The position numbers and the translations under genes are program-made. Positions 20,567 through 32,525 of a DNA stretch of 64,000 bases are shown here, one piece after another (position 1 is the stretch's first letter; every line of letters starts with the position of its first letter). The notes under the pieces are model-generated. The model was not told the DNA's origin. It searched no databases and saw only the letters and a program-made list of their open reading frames with translations. Source of the stretch: Parafenestella ontariensis (taxonomy: Eukaryota > Ascomycota > Dothideomycetes > Pleosporales > Cucurbitariaceae); NCBI GenBank assembly GCA_021596325.1, contig JAKGDA010000018.1, positions 248,001 through 312,000 of the forward strand. Direction: 5' to 3'.

Positions 20567-22614
20567 ATGGAGGATCCCAGGGCCGTTACGCCAACCCCTC
20601 AAAAGCGGCCTTTCGATGAGGACACTGAGCCTACAGTCTCAACACCTACCCAGGCGATCAACTCAGGAGCCTCCACACCGCTATCTGTTCTGTCCTACAT
20701 GCAGACACCATCACCCCTCAAGAGTACCGCTCCGAGCTCGACAGCACCAGACAGCAGCAGCCATGCCTTACCCTCACAGGCCGTGCCTGCCTCGAGCAGT
20801 ACGCCACAGCCCGCCAAGAGACGCAAGTTGACACAGAAGGAGAAGGACGATCAACGTCTCGAGAAAGAAGCGAAAGCGAAAGCCCGCGCGGACAAGAAGG
20901 CGCAAAAGGATGCCGAGGACAAGCTCAAGGCTGAACAAAAGGCACAGAAGGAGGAAGAGAAGCGCAAGAAGATCGAAGAACGGGACGAGAAGAAACGTCA
21001 GAAAGAAGAGGAACAGCAACAGAAGGAGGAGGAAAAGGCAAAAAAGGAGCGGGTAAGTTAATTGGCGTCTGTTCTCTTGTGTATGCTTCGATGACCTTGC
21101 GGACTTTCTCAACTATTACCTAGGCCTTGGAAACGTCCGTGAAGGGCTTCAGGAGCATACCTTGCCTACAGCGGGTTGCCATGACCTTTGTTCGGTGCTG
21201 ACATTATACTAGGCCCAAATGAAGCTCAACGCTTTCTTCGTGAAGCCGAAAGTTGCGGGGGTGAATGCAGGACAGGCCGTGGTAGATTCAACCCAGAACC
21301 CTCTCGCACCATCAGTATCATTATTACCGGATGTCTCTGGAAACACTACTAACTCCGTCCCTCCCTCTCCACAGAAGGTCATTGTCAAGAATGCTCAGTC
21401 AGATTACGAGCGATACTTTCTCCCGTTCAACCTAGCTGCACACGTTATCCTAGCACCCAAGAACGCGTTTCTAGAAGATCCAGTCAAGCTGAAGGCCGCC
21501 CAGACACGACTGGACCACCTCATCGCTCAAGAAGATGTTCACATGGAACCCATTACGCTGGAGTCTCTGAAGTCGTCCTTTCCATCACATAACCGGCGAG
21601 GTTGGCCGACTTCTTCGATAGTCGAAGTAATCGAATGTGTTAATGGCTCAACCAATAACCCCATCGACTTGACCAACGATAAACAAACGAACTCGCGACA
21701 ACCACTTGATATGCTGAAGGACATCCCGATGAAATATATTCACTTTGGCGAAGACGTCCGTCCGCCATACTACGGGACATATACTAGATCGTACACAGAT
21801 GCAGAGACAGCTCGACTTGCCCGCAACCCCCTCTCTAGGCTGCGTCAGGATACTAACTACGACTACGATTCTGAAGCCGAGTGGGACGAGCCTGAAGAAG
21901 GTGAAGATCTTGACTCCGATGGCGAAGATGATGCCGACGAGGAGGCCGAAGACGATATGGACGGCTTCCTTGACGACGAGGAAGACCCACAACTGAAGCG
22001 TCGGCACATTAGCGGCGATCTTGTGCCTGTCAGTACTGGATTGTGTTGGGAGGACGCGTACAGGGTGTCCAGACTGAACGACGGATCAGGGGCCATCTCT
22101 ACAGAATTCAAGGCCTTCACCATGGGTTTCCTGCTTGGTGAGTCTCCACACGGACCTGGGTCTGATACAAGCTAACAGTGTGCTAGATTCGCAACCGCGT
22201 ACAATTGACCCTTTCTCGACGGCGTACTGGACGCCCGAGCCTACTGCACCCTTATCGACCGTGCCTACGAAGAGCAAAGATACTTCCAGCAACGGTACCA
22301 TGAACCCGCCACGAGCACCGCTTGCCCAGCGTACCATGAATGGCCTCCTCAACACTCTGAACACTCCCCACAACCCACCTTCGGGTAGCGCCTCAAAACC
22401 TGCCAAAGCGAAACGAATGATTCCAGCCGAGCAACTCCCGGCCTTCAAGGCGGAGATCGAAGGCAAAGATTTCACCAAGCTCGGCATGATCGAAGCCCTG
22501 AAAAAGGTGTTCCCAAAACTACCTAAAGATGCCATCACCAACACCCTGAGTGTTGTTGCTGCAAGGGTTGGCCCCACCGAGAAGGAGAAGCGCTGGGTGT
22601 TGATCAATACTTAA
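20567..22614 (+). CDS. RLF2: Chromatin assembly factor 1 large subunit (p150/Cac1)
   Basis: Largest subunit of CAF-1, which deposits newly synthesised H3-H4 onto replicated DNA together with PCNA. Exons are 20567-21052, 21213-22137 and 22187-22614 (612 residues), with introns of 160 and 49 nt. The N-terminus is Ser/Pro-rich. Residues of about 85-162 form the Lys/Glu/Arg-rich KER coiled coil that binds DNA. NAFFVKP follows and fits a PIP-like motif region. The conserved block has RPPYYGTYTR and then an acidic ED domain (EWDEPEEGEDLDSDGEDD). The C-terminal winged-helix domain starts near KRMIPAEQLPAFKAEIEG and ends EKEKRWVLIN. The symbol follows yeast RLF2/CAC1. Identification is firm. The first intron's acceptor was chosen because the alternative at about 21122 gives a frame with a stop. 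Confidence 0.92.
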
Positions 22615-24448
22615 TTGTTTCGCATAATTTTCGCAGGACCAAAAGGTGTCAAGGCTGTCGGATATATCTTCATTGTACAACATGTCTCAGTCACATATTC
22701 TGAAACGGTACAATATATGGTATAGCTTGTTGGTTCAGTGGGCTTCAGTGGTGGGATTTAGGTGTTACGGTGCGTATGTGTAAAAATTATTATCATCATC
22801 TAGCGTTACGTCAAGCATTCGGAGTTCTCGGCGTCAGATCTTAGGGAGTGGGTGGATGGTTCGACCAATCCCTATATCCTGTAGAATGGATAAATACCTC
22901 TTCACGTCGTACGTGTTCATGTTCGAAACCACATATGGATACAATGATAATCCTTTTATAAGACCGCATGCTTTGTAATAAGACCGGTGTCACTTCAATT
23001 ACGCTGGCAGCTGGCTTACTTCGAGTAGAGTGGACCAATGTCTGATATGGCGATCTATCAGCGCTTACGAACCGCCAAGTGGATGTAAGTGAAACGCGGG
23101 TAAGCTGATGAGCATCGACGTAGACTTAATAGGTTTGCCACCAGTTGCGGCAAATAATCAGAATTACCTCTCAACAGAGGCTTAAGGAAAGGGTAGTCTA
23201 GATATTCGCACTAAGAGTGTATGTCATCTCCAACGAACTCATAGCAGCGTGAATGTATCCATGCTATATAAAACCGGGTCTGTCTTTGGAAAAGTGAACG
23301 AGTATCACAAATCATTGTAGTATCTGGTGACGCCTCACGTGGGCTTATTGCAGCCGACAGATCATCAAGTGCTACTACGCCGCTGTGGTCTAAGCGTACG
23401 AAGCCGGCATAGGGATTGTAAGGTAAAAGCCTGATTAGGGCCTGTCCAACTCTCAGCGCAAGCGCCTGTAGACCCGCTGCGGTGTGGTAGTGGTATGTGC
23501 CACACAGCGTGACGGCAGTCGCCGCACTAAATACTCATCTAACACCGAGGGCCCCTCTTCCAAGTCTCTGTCGGAAAGAATCGATACATAATCATAAGTA
23601 ATGAGGAAACCTAAAGAAGCACCTTGACTTTTACCAGGAAATAGAAGCTGCAACTAATCGAGATAGAAGTAGTGTGGGGAAGTCGGGGCTAAGAAATCCT
23701 GGAAACAAGACGGGAGTTCATAACCCGAGTGAGGCGTTACCAAATGGCGAGAACTTTGAATGCTTACCGAGCGTACGCAATCAACATGCCTGTCGCCTTC
23801 CAGACTTTTGGAGAGCGAAGGAGGCTCGAGGTTAAGAATAGCCTCCTGTTCAACTCCACATTTGGAGCCATGCACCGAGTCCGTGCACCGGGCGCTTGCG
23901 ATCCTGCCGAAGACATCTCCGCCAATCGACCCCAACTTGTAAACGCCCACCTATCTTTAGTGCGACATACTCAGACGACCATCCAATCGTCTCCAACCAC
24001 ATGATAGCGGCGTGTACCTTCGGAGGGGATTAATTTTCTTCCTTATGCATCTCGCTCTTCGAAGCGCCCACGCCAACCCTTCCCCAGTCATGGTACTCCC
24101 GCAACAGTATCAGCAGGCGCTCTCGAACAGCGGCTCTGTCATTTGCGGCTCTACACAGCGCCCAGACATGCAAGAACACGCTATGAACCGATTCTATGGG
24201 GGTACTCCCGCATACAAGAATAGAAGTAGTGTCGTCTGACTGGCTGACTACCTGCAGACTCATCTTAGCGTGTGGTTGTACGAATGGTAGAGGCCTACAA
24301 AGACACCGCATTGCCTCCAGCACCTCCTGCTGGGCCCGAGACGTTTCGTGATTGTCTTCGTTGTCCATCTTGCCCATCGCTTTGCGAGCATATACCTATC
24401 ATTTGACTTAACAGCTTGCTGGGCTCAAGCGTCTTCTAATCCTCCACC
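22615..24448. other. 1.8-kb intergenic region, no gene recognised
   Basis: Only short frames occur here (for example 23654-23950 minus, 23729-24004 plus, 24030-24377 minus). None resembles a known family or has splice support. It contains the promoter of the pepsin-fold gene at its right end. Confidence 0.5.
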
Positions 24449-25964
24449 ATGGCGTCGCTTGTTCTTTACCTTTCTGCAACCGTGCTGTTCGTTCAGTCAA
24501 CAGTTGCCTTCAACTGCTCGAAGAAACCGATATACGTCGACATCCATAAACGCGCTGTTCACGATTCTCCAGTCTTCCAATACGGATCATTCATTGGATT
24601 AGCAACGCCAGCACAGAACAACAGCCTTTGGCCGTCATTATCACAGAACCATACTTCTTTCGCGTCACATGTCTACTGCAAAGACAATAGCACGCTTAAG
24701 AACTGTGACCGATCAACAGGAGGCTTTTACAACCCCCAAGACTCTACATCGTACGTCTGTAAGCTCCAAGCATTAATACTCTTTTGCTTACTTCTTTGAT
24801 AGTTTCGTGGAGAGCGAGAACTTCAAGACATTAGATCAAGCAGGCACCGAGTTCAAAGGTTTCTTTGGACAAGAGACCCTACGGTTATACACGCACTTCT
24901 TCGAAACAGACGGCGCGTCGCAAACGCTCGTAGAGAACTCAACAATCGAAATCGCTGAACAGGGTTCAATAACGCCCGCAAGAGTGGGTGTAGGGTCATC
25001 TTCTACACTGCTGCGAGACCTTGTTGCGAAGGATATAATTGCTGGCAAAACATATTCGCTGTACATTGGGCAGGGTTTTGATCGTGCCGGAGGCGTCGTC
25101 AACGGAAGCAATGTCTTCGGAGGATACGATTCCGGCCGCTTCACAGGTGTCCCCAACAAGTACCCAATGAACATTGCCAATGTTAACCCGATGAGCGTTC
25201 GCATCAAAGACATCATCATCACCGACTCGAAAGATAACGCCAACGTTTCCCTTTTTGACAATGCCGTCTTCACCGATATGAAGTCCCGACCTGAGGACTT
25301 TGAAGCTCAAATCACGACAGAGCAGTTCCCAATTTCGCTTCCGTACCAGATCACCAAGAACTTCATCTCTCGGTTGGGTGCCGTAAAGGATAACACATGG
25401 GGCGACAACTCACTGAAGCTACCGAACGCCTTTAATGGCACGCTTTCAATCGTTCTCGAAGATGGCTTCACGGTCACCTTCCCGCCGGAGGTCCTCATGA
25501 ACGCCTCAAACATCACACCTGTCCAAGACCGCGATGAGAAGTCCACCGCCCCATTCTACCTCGGTTCTGCCTTCCTTGGTCAGGTCTACCTGATGGCCGA
25601 TTATGAGACCGACAACTTTTACCTCGCTCCGGCAGTCCAGAAGAACAACATGGTCATGCCTGTGACTTTCTGCCCCAAAACCATACCCGAAGCATACGAG
25701 CGGCCCAACCAGACCGAATGGCAAAAACAAGGTCTGATAGGTGCTGTTGTTGGCGGAGTCATTGGTGGTTTGGGCGCGATTGCAGCATTGTATTGCCTGT
25801 GGATTACGTGGATGAGGAAGAAGGACGAGCGGAAGCTGAAGAAGGAGTTGAGGAAGAATCGGGAGACTAAGATGGCACAGATGGATGTCGAAGATGCGCC
25901 TAGCTTTGACCCGCCACCGAAGAATGCCGCAAAGGCTATCTTTTGGAGGAGAAACAAGCCGTGA
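24449..25964 (+). CDS. Membrane-anchored pepsin-fold (A1-like) protein lacking catalytic aspartates
   Basis: Exons are 24449-24750 and 24803-25964 (487 residues). The start is ATG 24449 in a caccATGG context. An N-terminal signal peptide (about residues 1-20, ending near TVAF) leads into an ectodomain with many N-glycosylation sequons. The layout follows the aspartic protease fold: YGSFIGLATPAQNN near the N-terminus, a FVESENFKTL segment, SLYIGQGFDRAGG, FGGYDSGRFTG and SAFLGQVYLMADYETDNFYL near the end. The first catalytic DTG is absent (the equivalent region reads LWPSLSQNHT) and no second DTG/DSG site is evident, so it is probably not a protease. A transmembrane helix (GLIGAVVGGVIGGLGAIAAL) precedes a basic cytoplasmic tail. 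It may be a cell-surface sensor or binding protein; that is an inference. Confidence 0.82.
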
Positions 25965-27279
25965 TTGAGTAGATAGTGTGGTCTTCTTTTCCATTTGCAA
26001 GTTTGCTTATACCCAGAGCTGGCAGTGCGCCGCTTCTTCTCTTGTATATAATTATTCCACAACTCAATGCAATATGTCCCAGTACCGCCTATGCTTAACT
26101 ACTTCAGAAATACTTTCATTGTAGGATTTAGTGCCTAATGGCGAGTAAAGTGCAAGCAGCATGGGATGGTTCGCTTATTAAGCGTGTTGTCGTCGCGCAC
26201 GTCACAGCCTCCGAATTGTCCCGTTCATCCTTCATCAAACTTGCCTGATTTCCATCGCATTTCACACTACCCTGAAGACAAGTTCGCAATGCGATATCTC
26301 GTGTTTCAGACATTGTCTCAATGCTTTCAATGTGTGCTGATATCGAAGTTGCTTGTCTCGGAGAAGATCACATCAATCCAAACAACCCCATCTCATAATT
26401 ATTTACTACCTGCCAGGAACCAGCATCTGAATACTCTCCAGCCAGCCTGGTAATTGCATGAGACAGTTGAAGACATCAAGGGCTAATGTGGTGATGGGAT
26501 TCGCTGGTCTCGTCCTCCCTCCCTGTACTCGCTACTGGTTCACTCAGCGCTCTGGAACTGACGCAGAACGCGTCTTGCATCACCAGTTCAACGCGCACAT
26601 TAACAAGTTCCTTGGGTTCTAGATAGTAATCACGCATCACTTCACAAACGCAGTACTCGAGTCGACTTAATCTGACCTGCTGGCTGCGCGCTCGAAATCG
26701 TCCACCGACGGGGTGATGAAGAAAGTCCCAAAAATAGCAAGCCTCGTGCGAAATCGTTTGAGAAACCTTCGTAGTCTCTATATTTTTTTGCCAACCAATG
26801 CGAAGCCGCATCTAGTTGAGCCTTTTCGTCTTTTTTTCTGTCTCGCTTGGCTAGATCGCCTGGATCACATTCCACATGCATCCCTCTCTCGGCTCCTGCT
26901 CACATGTTGTTTTGCTCTTCATATTTTCATATGCATTCCTATCGGGTTTCCCTAACGACAGCAAGTTGTCGCCCATGTACATCAAAATGTATGTTTACAT
27001 GCAGACTCCCCATGTCGTTGGTCGGATTCGTAAGCACATTGACGCGGATAGCGCTCCGTCGTTCGTTACATCACGGTCGTTTTCATCGGTGTAGGAAGAA
27101 GAGGTAGAAAAAGAGGAGGATAATAGACGAGAGACGCGCCTTCAAGTCCTTCTGTGGCTCCCATCGAATCGCCGAACCGGACAGCACACATCGAAGCGCA
27201 CGCGCAAGCCAGACCCGAGCGCATACGGCGCACTAACGATTGCATATCAACTTGCTGTGGACAGATTAGAATAACGGAA
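25965..27279. other. Intergenic and 5' leader of the large membrane protein
   Basis: This 1.3-kb stretch holds no recognised gene. The part after about 26.8 kb is pyrimidine-rich, then A/G-rich (aagaagaggtagaaaaagag), which looks like promoter and leader of the 1240-residue protein. The frame of that gene is open back to 27154 but only from a GTG. Confidence 0.5.
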
Positions 27280-30200
27280 ATGGCGTCGTTGAAGTCGCGC
27301 GCCGCTCAAGGGGCGCAGTTAAGCACCACAGCCATCGCCGCGATCATCACAGGCATTGGCGTTGTCATGCTGTGCCTTCTCGTTGGCCTTATTTTCCTCC
27401 TTGTTCGGGCAGTCCAAAAGCACAAACAACTTCTCGCGGATCTGGAGGAACGAGGTGTATCAATAGCGCAGGCGCAGAAAGAGGCAGGACGGGAATCCGT
27501 GACAAGGCCACGTACTGTGCTGCGGCGCAATACCGTACTTCCATTCAACAAGTCCGGATGGGGGACATTGCCTTCGGTGGAGACCTTTCGATCCGCAGAA
27601 TCAACGACTGGCCCGACGCACTATGTTCCGACTAAACCTACTGAGGAGGTAAAAAGAGCCAGTCGTCTCTCATGGCCGTTCTCTGCACGCCGCTTGTCCG
27701 GTCACTCCAGCCACAGCATTCATATGAGGAAGATAAAGGTATCGAGACTTTCAACAGTCATTGAGGATCCCAGACCATCACCACTTGCACCTATTCTAGG
27801 TAGCTCCCAGTTGGACGGGAGCAGGTCATCTGTCACGTTATCGGGAGGGTACAGCAGCCGACCAGCACAGTCATCGTGTCAATCACTACTTCAATATCAC
27901 CCGGCTTTCCGCAACCAGGGTCAAATTTCAGGCCCTCGAGCTATTACTGGGCCCATAAGTCACACGGATACGAATGGACGTCTACAGCGGGCCAAATCAG
28001 TGGCCGATGTCCCATCATTGCAAACCTCACGGCCTCAATTGCGCGCAAGGTCTGTAAGTTTGTGCAGTCAAACGTCCGGAATTGCGCCCGATGTGATTCT
28101 TCCCCCTCTCCCGCTCGACATCGCACGGATCAAGAGCGATGCGAAGAGACGCAGCGAGCTCAAACGCGCCCCGTCTAAGCTTTCTATATCCAGCTTTGGG
28201 TCCGCCGACACTGCTATCCTCGCTTCACGGTTAAGTCCAATCGTACAGCAGTCTTCTAAATTTGGGGGTCGAAAAATCACCAAGCCTAATGCGAAGGGCT
28301 CTAACTTCGCCAAAGCGAAGCCATTTAGAGACACACTCGACCTTCGTGCGAGAGTTTTAGGCGCGCGATCCACACAGAGCTCTCCAGTTCGAAGTAGCAT
28401 GATCTCGGAGGATCGTGAAGAAGCTCAAGTCGACAAACGCGGCACTCTTTCAACAGAATCGAGCACGAACTCGCTTGGTACCATCAAGGGAGCACAAATT
28501 GTCACCCTGAGCAAGGTGTCGTCGCCGACCGCTAGTCCCCTCACAGTACCAAGTTTGACCACACCAAAGCGTAAGCTGAAGACTCAGATATCTTCGTCGG
28601 GATCTCCTGAGCGACAATATCAGAACTCTGCAGCCTCGCGAAGCTTGGCTGGAGCTATTAGGTCTCCCAAACGCCAGCATTCGCAGACGTCTTCGCGAAG
28701 TAGCGGCGGTAACCCTTTTCAATGGGACCCTACTCCAATTTCATCTACGGTGAAGCCATCTGCGTTGAAAGGCAGCCCTAGTGCGCGTCAAGGTCATCGA
28801 CGAAAGAACAGTGTGCGCATTTCCTTGGTCCCGACCATCCACGGTCCGCCCAGCAGGACACCCAGTCTTTCAGTCTTGGTGGACAACAAGGAGGATACAA
28901 CGGAAGGTGCATCGACGAACAAGACCAAAGCGGGTGCTGATTCAGGGCTCTCCAACACGCGGTCGCTGCCAACGCCTCCCAGCTCGTCGACCTTTGCGCC
29001 TGATCTAAAGTTCACCGCAACATCCCTTCGAGCTTCTTTGACGCCAACCTCGCCCGAGTTAACTCTAGTCGGTTACGATCAGTCCTATGTTGTCTTCCCG
29101 ACCGATCAGGTACTACCAGCGCTTTCGCCTGCTGAGCAAAAACGCTTGAGCAACGGTTCTCTCTTCAGCTTGTCGCAATTCCCGACCGCTCCTTCTATCA
29201 TAGAACCTGTAGACATTGACATGTCACACCCGCTTACATATCCCACGACACAGGCTTACGACTTTAACGGAAACTGGATGCCCGATACGCCTTTACTTCA
29301 GCAGTATCCGTTTTACACACATACATATGACCGAGATCGTTCACCTTCGCCCATCGACATCGATGAGTATAATCCAGAGCAGCCTAATTGCATTTACCAA
29401 ACCCCGCCCACAAATACTACTTCACGAGCATTCCAATCAGCATTTGCTACCATCCCGGAAGAATCATCAGTAAGCTCGAACAAGACCTTGGATCCCGAGC
29501 ACTCCCGATACGATGACTCTCCGCCTATCTCACCCAAAAATATGTCCCCACCGAGGTTCACTTTGAATGACCATTCAGTGTACAATTTGCCCACACACGC
29601 CACAGTGATTCCAGAAGAGCCTCTTGATACCATCGACCCGGCAGTACTAAGTAAAGATGCTTATAGCATGCTCAACAGCAATTATAGTAGCGTCGATGGC
29701 AGCATTTTCGCACGGCCAAACAGCAGCCACTCAAGCATTGCTATGCCCACAACCCCTGGCTCAGCGCGTTCTATGTTTGATCCTCTTCTAGAAGCAGCAT
29801 TCCCTTCTAGCCCTCCCAACCATTGCGGTATGGACTCCCCAACACTTGCACACATGACATCAGGGTCTCCGTCAAGCTCAATCTACTCTTCGCCTTCGCC
29901 GTCCTTGTCGCCCTCAGCATGGAATACAGATCTGCCAAGTCCGACTGCACCGTGTTCTCCTCGCCCTGGTCATGCGCAGCTACCGGTACCGAGGCTGTCC
30001 ATCAACTTTGCAGAAATGCCGAAGCTCAATCCTTCACCCCGTGGTCCTCGAGGCTCACCACCGCGACCTCTGCGCTCATCTATCGCGGCATTGAGGCGGA
30101 TGAACTCCGACCTGATGGCTGCAGAGCGAGCAAAGGCCGGACGGGGTGAGCGGAGATATCTAAGACTAGGCCGGGGAGACAGTCTACAGTTACCTGGAGA

Positions 30201-31002
30201 TGAGAGCTGGCTTGATGAGCTCGATGACGATGACGCAGTGGAACTAGACGACGTCGAGGGCCGGAGCCTTATAGGCAATGTGCTCGAAGGTTGGGAAGAT
30301 GAGGGCTGCACCGTGCTTGATCTCGACGAAGGAAACACCACGACCCTCTCAAACTCTACCATCAAGCCTGACCCAGTAGAAGCCAAGGTGAAACCCGTGG
30401 AAGCAGAGACCACCACCGGCGCTGCAGAGAACACCTCGGGCAGCAGTATCTGGGAAGATGGCGACAAGTTCTGGGCTTCCGCCACGCCACCCCAACCCCC
30501 CTCCGGCTCACCTACCAACCGCAACAACAGAAACAGAAACAGGAACAGCAAAAATCTCATGAACCACTACCAGCCCCTTGCATCTTCCCCCGTCCTCCCA
30601 GCCTCAACCTCAACATCCACTGTAACAGCAACAGCAACAACAACAGCTGCAACAAACAACCCAACCACTCCCCCAGCCACCAAGTCCCCCTCAAGTCGAA
30701 AACGCGACTTCCAAGTCGCAAAAGACTCCGCCCCGCCTTCTCCCACGGAGAATTCCACTGCAAACACCAGTCCCGCCACCGCTGGCGAATCGAGCGCGAA
30801 ACGCAGAGAGAGCGGGACGTTCGTTGATAACAGCAACAACTCCGGCGGAGGGAACGGTGGAGGCAGAAGTCGCAATCACCGGAAGCGCCGAATCCTGGGT
30901 GTAGGGACACCGAATGTTAGGATTCAGGTTACGAGTCCCGGTGGAGGGGTGAGGGGGACGCCCGGGAGCTTGTATGATAGTCAGGGTTTTTTGATATTTT
31001 AG
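27280..31002 (+). CDS. Large single-pass membrane protein of unknown function, Ser/Pro-rich
   Basis: Single exon, 1240 residues from ATG 27280 (MASLKSRAAQ). A strong hydrophobic segment at about residues 17-44 (TTAIAAIITGIGVVMLCLLV and onward) is followed by positively charged residues (RAVQKHKQ), so the long C-terminal part is predicted cytoplasmic or nucleoplasmic. The rest is low-complexity Ser/Pro/Thr, with scattered basic blocks (SSRKRDF, RNHRKRRILG), an acidic patch (ELDDDDAVELDDVEG) and Asn-rich runs near the end. Many SP, TP and RxxS sites suggest heavy phosphorylation. I recognise no catalytic domain. It resembles long fungal proteins annotated as hypothetical. The reading frame is certain; the function is not known. 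Confidence 0.8.
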   Translation: MASLKSRAAQGAQLSTTAIAAIITGIGVVMLCLLVGLIFLLVRAVQKHKQLLADLEERGVSIAQAQKEAGRESVTRPRTVLRRNTVLPFNKSGWGTLPSVETFRSAESTTGPTHYVPTKPTEEVKRASRLSWPFSARRLSGHSSHSIHMRKIKVSRLSTVIEDPRPSPLAPILGSSQLDGSRSSVTLSGGYSSRPAQSSCQSLLQYHPAFRNQGQISGPRAITGPISHTDTNGRLQRAKSVADVPSLQTSRPQLRARSVSLCSQTSGIAPDVILPPLPLDIARIKSDAKRRSELKRAPSKLSISSFGSADTAILASRLSPIVQQSSKFGGRKITKPNAKGSNFAKAKPFRDTLDLRARVLGARSTQSSPVRSSMISEDREEAQVDKRGTLSTESSTNSLGTIKGAQIVTLSKVSSPTASPLTVPSLTTPKRKLKTQISSSGSPERQYQNSAASRSLAGAIRSPKRQHSQTSSRSSGGNPFQWDPTPISSTVKPSALKGSPSARQGHRRKNSVRISLVPTIHGPPSRTPSLSVLVDNKEDTTEGASTNKTKAGADSGLSNTRSLPTPPSSSTFAPDLKFTATSLRASLTPTSPELTLVGYDQSYVVFPTDQVLPALSPAEQKRLSNGSLFSLSQFPTAPSIIEPVDIDMSHPLTYPTTQAYDFNGNWMPDTPLLQQYPFYTHTYDRDRSPSPIDIDEYNPEQPNCIYQTPPTNTTSRAFQSAFATIPEESSVSSNKTLDPEHSRYDDSPPISPKNMSPPRFTLNDHSVYNLPTHATVIPEEPLDTIDPAVLSKDAYSMLNSNYSSVDGSIFARPNSSHSSIAMPTTPGSARSMFDPLLEAAFPSSPPNHCGMDSPTLAHMTSGSPSSSIYSSPSPSLSPSAWNTDLPSPTAPCSPRPGHAQLPVPRLSINFAEMPKLNPSPRGPRGSPPRPLRSSIAALRRMNSDLMAAERAKAGRGERRYLRLGRGDSLQLPGDESWLDELDDDDAVELDDVEGRSLIGNVLEGWEDEGCTVLDLDEGNTTTLSNSTIKPDPVEAKVKPVEAETTTGAAENTSGSSIWEDGDKFWASATPPQPPSGSPTNRNNRNRNRNSKNLMNHYQPLASSPVLPASTSTSTVTATATTTAATNNPTTPPATKSPSSRKRDFQVAKDSAPPSPTENSTANTSPATAGESSAKRRESGTFVDNSNNSGGGNGGGRSRNHRKRRILGVGTPNVRIQVTSPGGGVRGTPGSLYDSQGFLIF

Positions 31003-31388
31003 AGGGAAAGGGAGGGGAGGGAGAGGGTTGGTAGAGATGGTAGACGGTAGACTTGTAGAGTTAGAGTATGTAATATCTAATCAGTAATTTTAAATTAGAG
31101 AAGACTTTCTCTAGATACTTACTCGATCGAGTATGTTGCAGTGTTTTTATGTAAGATTGTGCTGAGGTCCCCAGGCTTGTGTGTGGAGCGACGCGTGTTT
31201 TACTTCCTAGAAACTGTAAGAAGGGGAATTGCATAATCAACACTTTGGAACATTCGGTGTTGTAATTAGATTCTCATTGGGACGAGTATCGTCGGATATC
31301 TCGTCTTGCCTTTGCTACATATGTTACAAATGCTAGAATGCTCTTTTGTACACGAAGATAAAACAACAATGACTCAAAGATGATGTGG
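31003..31388. other. Convergent intergenic region
   Basis: This 386-bp stretch is between the 3' ends of the large membrane protein and the mL57 gene. It is AT-rich with TAATATCTAATCAG-type sequence typical of 3' ends. No gene is seen. Confidence 0.5.
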
Positions 31389-32309
31389 CTATGAATCGGG
31401 GGAAAAGGTGAAGCCCAGCGGCGCGAGGATCTTATCCTGGACGACTTTGTTCGCTACTTCACCGCCACGTTCGAGAGCGACGGCGCCGACGATGGCGTAT
31501 AATGAGGTCATGAGGACGGTTTCTATGCCAGAGCCCTGGAGATTGTCCGCCTGCAGCACGTTAGTCTTGCTATTTCATTGAGTTCTCTTGAAGTAAGAAC
31601 GAACTTACCCTCTTTGGCTTCCATCGTGTAACCTTGTCCAGACTGTATCGCTCCGCTATTTGTGATAACCGCGACTTGTTAAGCACCATGCTCTCAGCCT
31701 CATCCGTCAAGCCTTGCAAGCCGTTTAAGGCAGGGTGCAGGTACGGCCTGCGACCGAACTCATCGTTCACGGGCAAACCCCTCTCGTCTCTTGGCCATTG
31801 GTTTTCTTGTGGCGAATTGATGAGCGCTTGCGATGTTTGTAATTCGACTATCCTTCGCCCTGATATGCCGTTAGCACCACCTTCCTCGCTCCACTGCTTG
31901 TGTCCTACATACCCAAATACGCCAACCGATCATTGAACCCTTGCCTTCCGTGATCGAAGCTCTTGTGAGTTACCGCTAACCACTTGACCTCGTCACCAAG
32001 CACTTTGTCGCCTCCAGGTCCCAGCATCCGTACGTAGGCGTCATCTAATCTCTTTGGGTCTTCATTGACCTTGAAGACGCCTCCTTTTGCTTGCGGCCGT
32101 ATCCGGAAGGGGGCCATCATCCGTGGCGGTGTTTGTTGCCATCGCGGCCTGTCTGCCGCCTCTGTATCATATTCGGGTCCTCGTGATGCTGGGGTGGTCG
32201 AGAATGCGCATGCGGAGGTCCGCACGAGGGAGGCTTTTGACGACTGCGCGGGGCGGAGGGACGATGATGCGGTCGATAGAAGTGAGCGGAGCGGCCGTTT
32301 GGATGCCAT
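31389..32309 (-). CDS. MRPL15: Mitochondrial large-subunit ribosomal protein mL57 (Mrpl15, RNase III-like fold)
   Basis: Structural protein of the fungal mitochondrial large ribosomal subunit, derived from an RNase III domain. Exons are 31913-32309, 31609-31859 and 31389-31550 (269 residues), with introns of 53 and 58 nt. The start is ATG 32309; upstream sequence in the frame has only a GTG. The first about 45 residues are basic and Ser/Ala-rich (MASKRPLRSLLSTASSSLRP), a typical mitochondrial presequence, with a likely cleavage zone near AFSTTPASRGP. The RNase III-like core shows LAVTHKSFDHGRQGFNDRLAYLG and, near the C-terminus, GSGIETVLMTSLYAIVGAVA. The standard RNase III acidic catalytic signature is not apparent, as expected for this protein. 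It is divergent from RTT109. Confidence 0.88.
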
Positions 32310-32525
32310 TGAGGCTTGTGAAGGGGTGAATTGGCCGGAGTGGGCGCGTGCTGATGCTGGACTGGCAGTATTGCTGCTGTTAGAGGTGAAGTTCAGATGA
32401 TTCGAAAAGTTGCGGCACGCGGATCGCCCTTGCCCTATCGGTGCTAGCCCAGTCGCGCTTTCCCATCCCCAACTTCCAGCAACCACACGCGTTTACTCTT
32501 TTTCCTGCATTTATTTTGGGCCAGT
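32310..32525. promoter_or_regulatory. Divergent promoter region mL57 / RTT109
   Basis: Only 216 bp separate the two start codons, so the mitochondrial ribosomal protein gene and RTT109 probably share regulatory DNA. No motif could be assigned with confidence. Confidence 0.55.

Noticed and set aside
20774..21112. Leu/Phe-rich minus-strand frame looking like a membrane protein
   Set aside because: Complement of the Lys/Glu-rich KER coiled coil of the CAF-1 large subunit, which produces Leu/Phe runs artificially.
24030..24377. 115-codon minus-strand frame starting with ATG
   Set aside because: No family resemblance, unremarkable composition and no splice support; located in the promoter side of the pepsin-fold gene.
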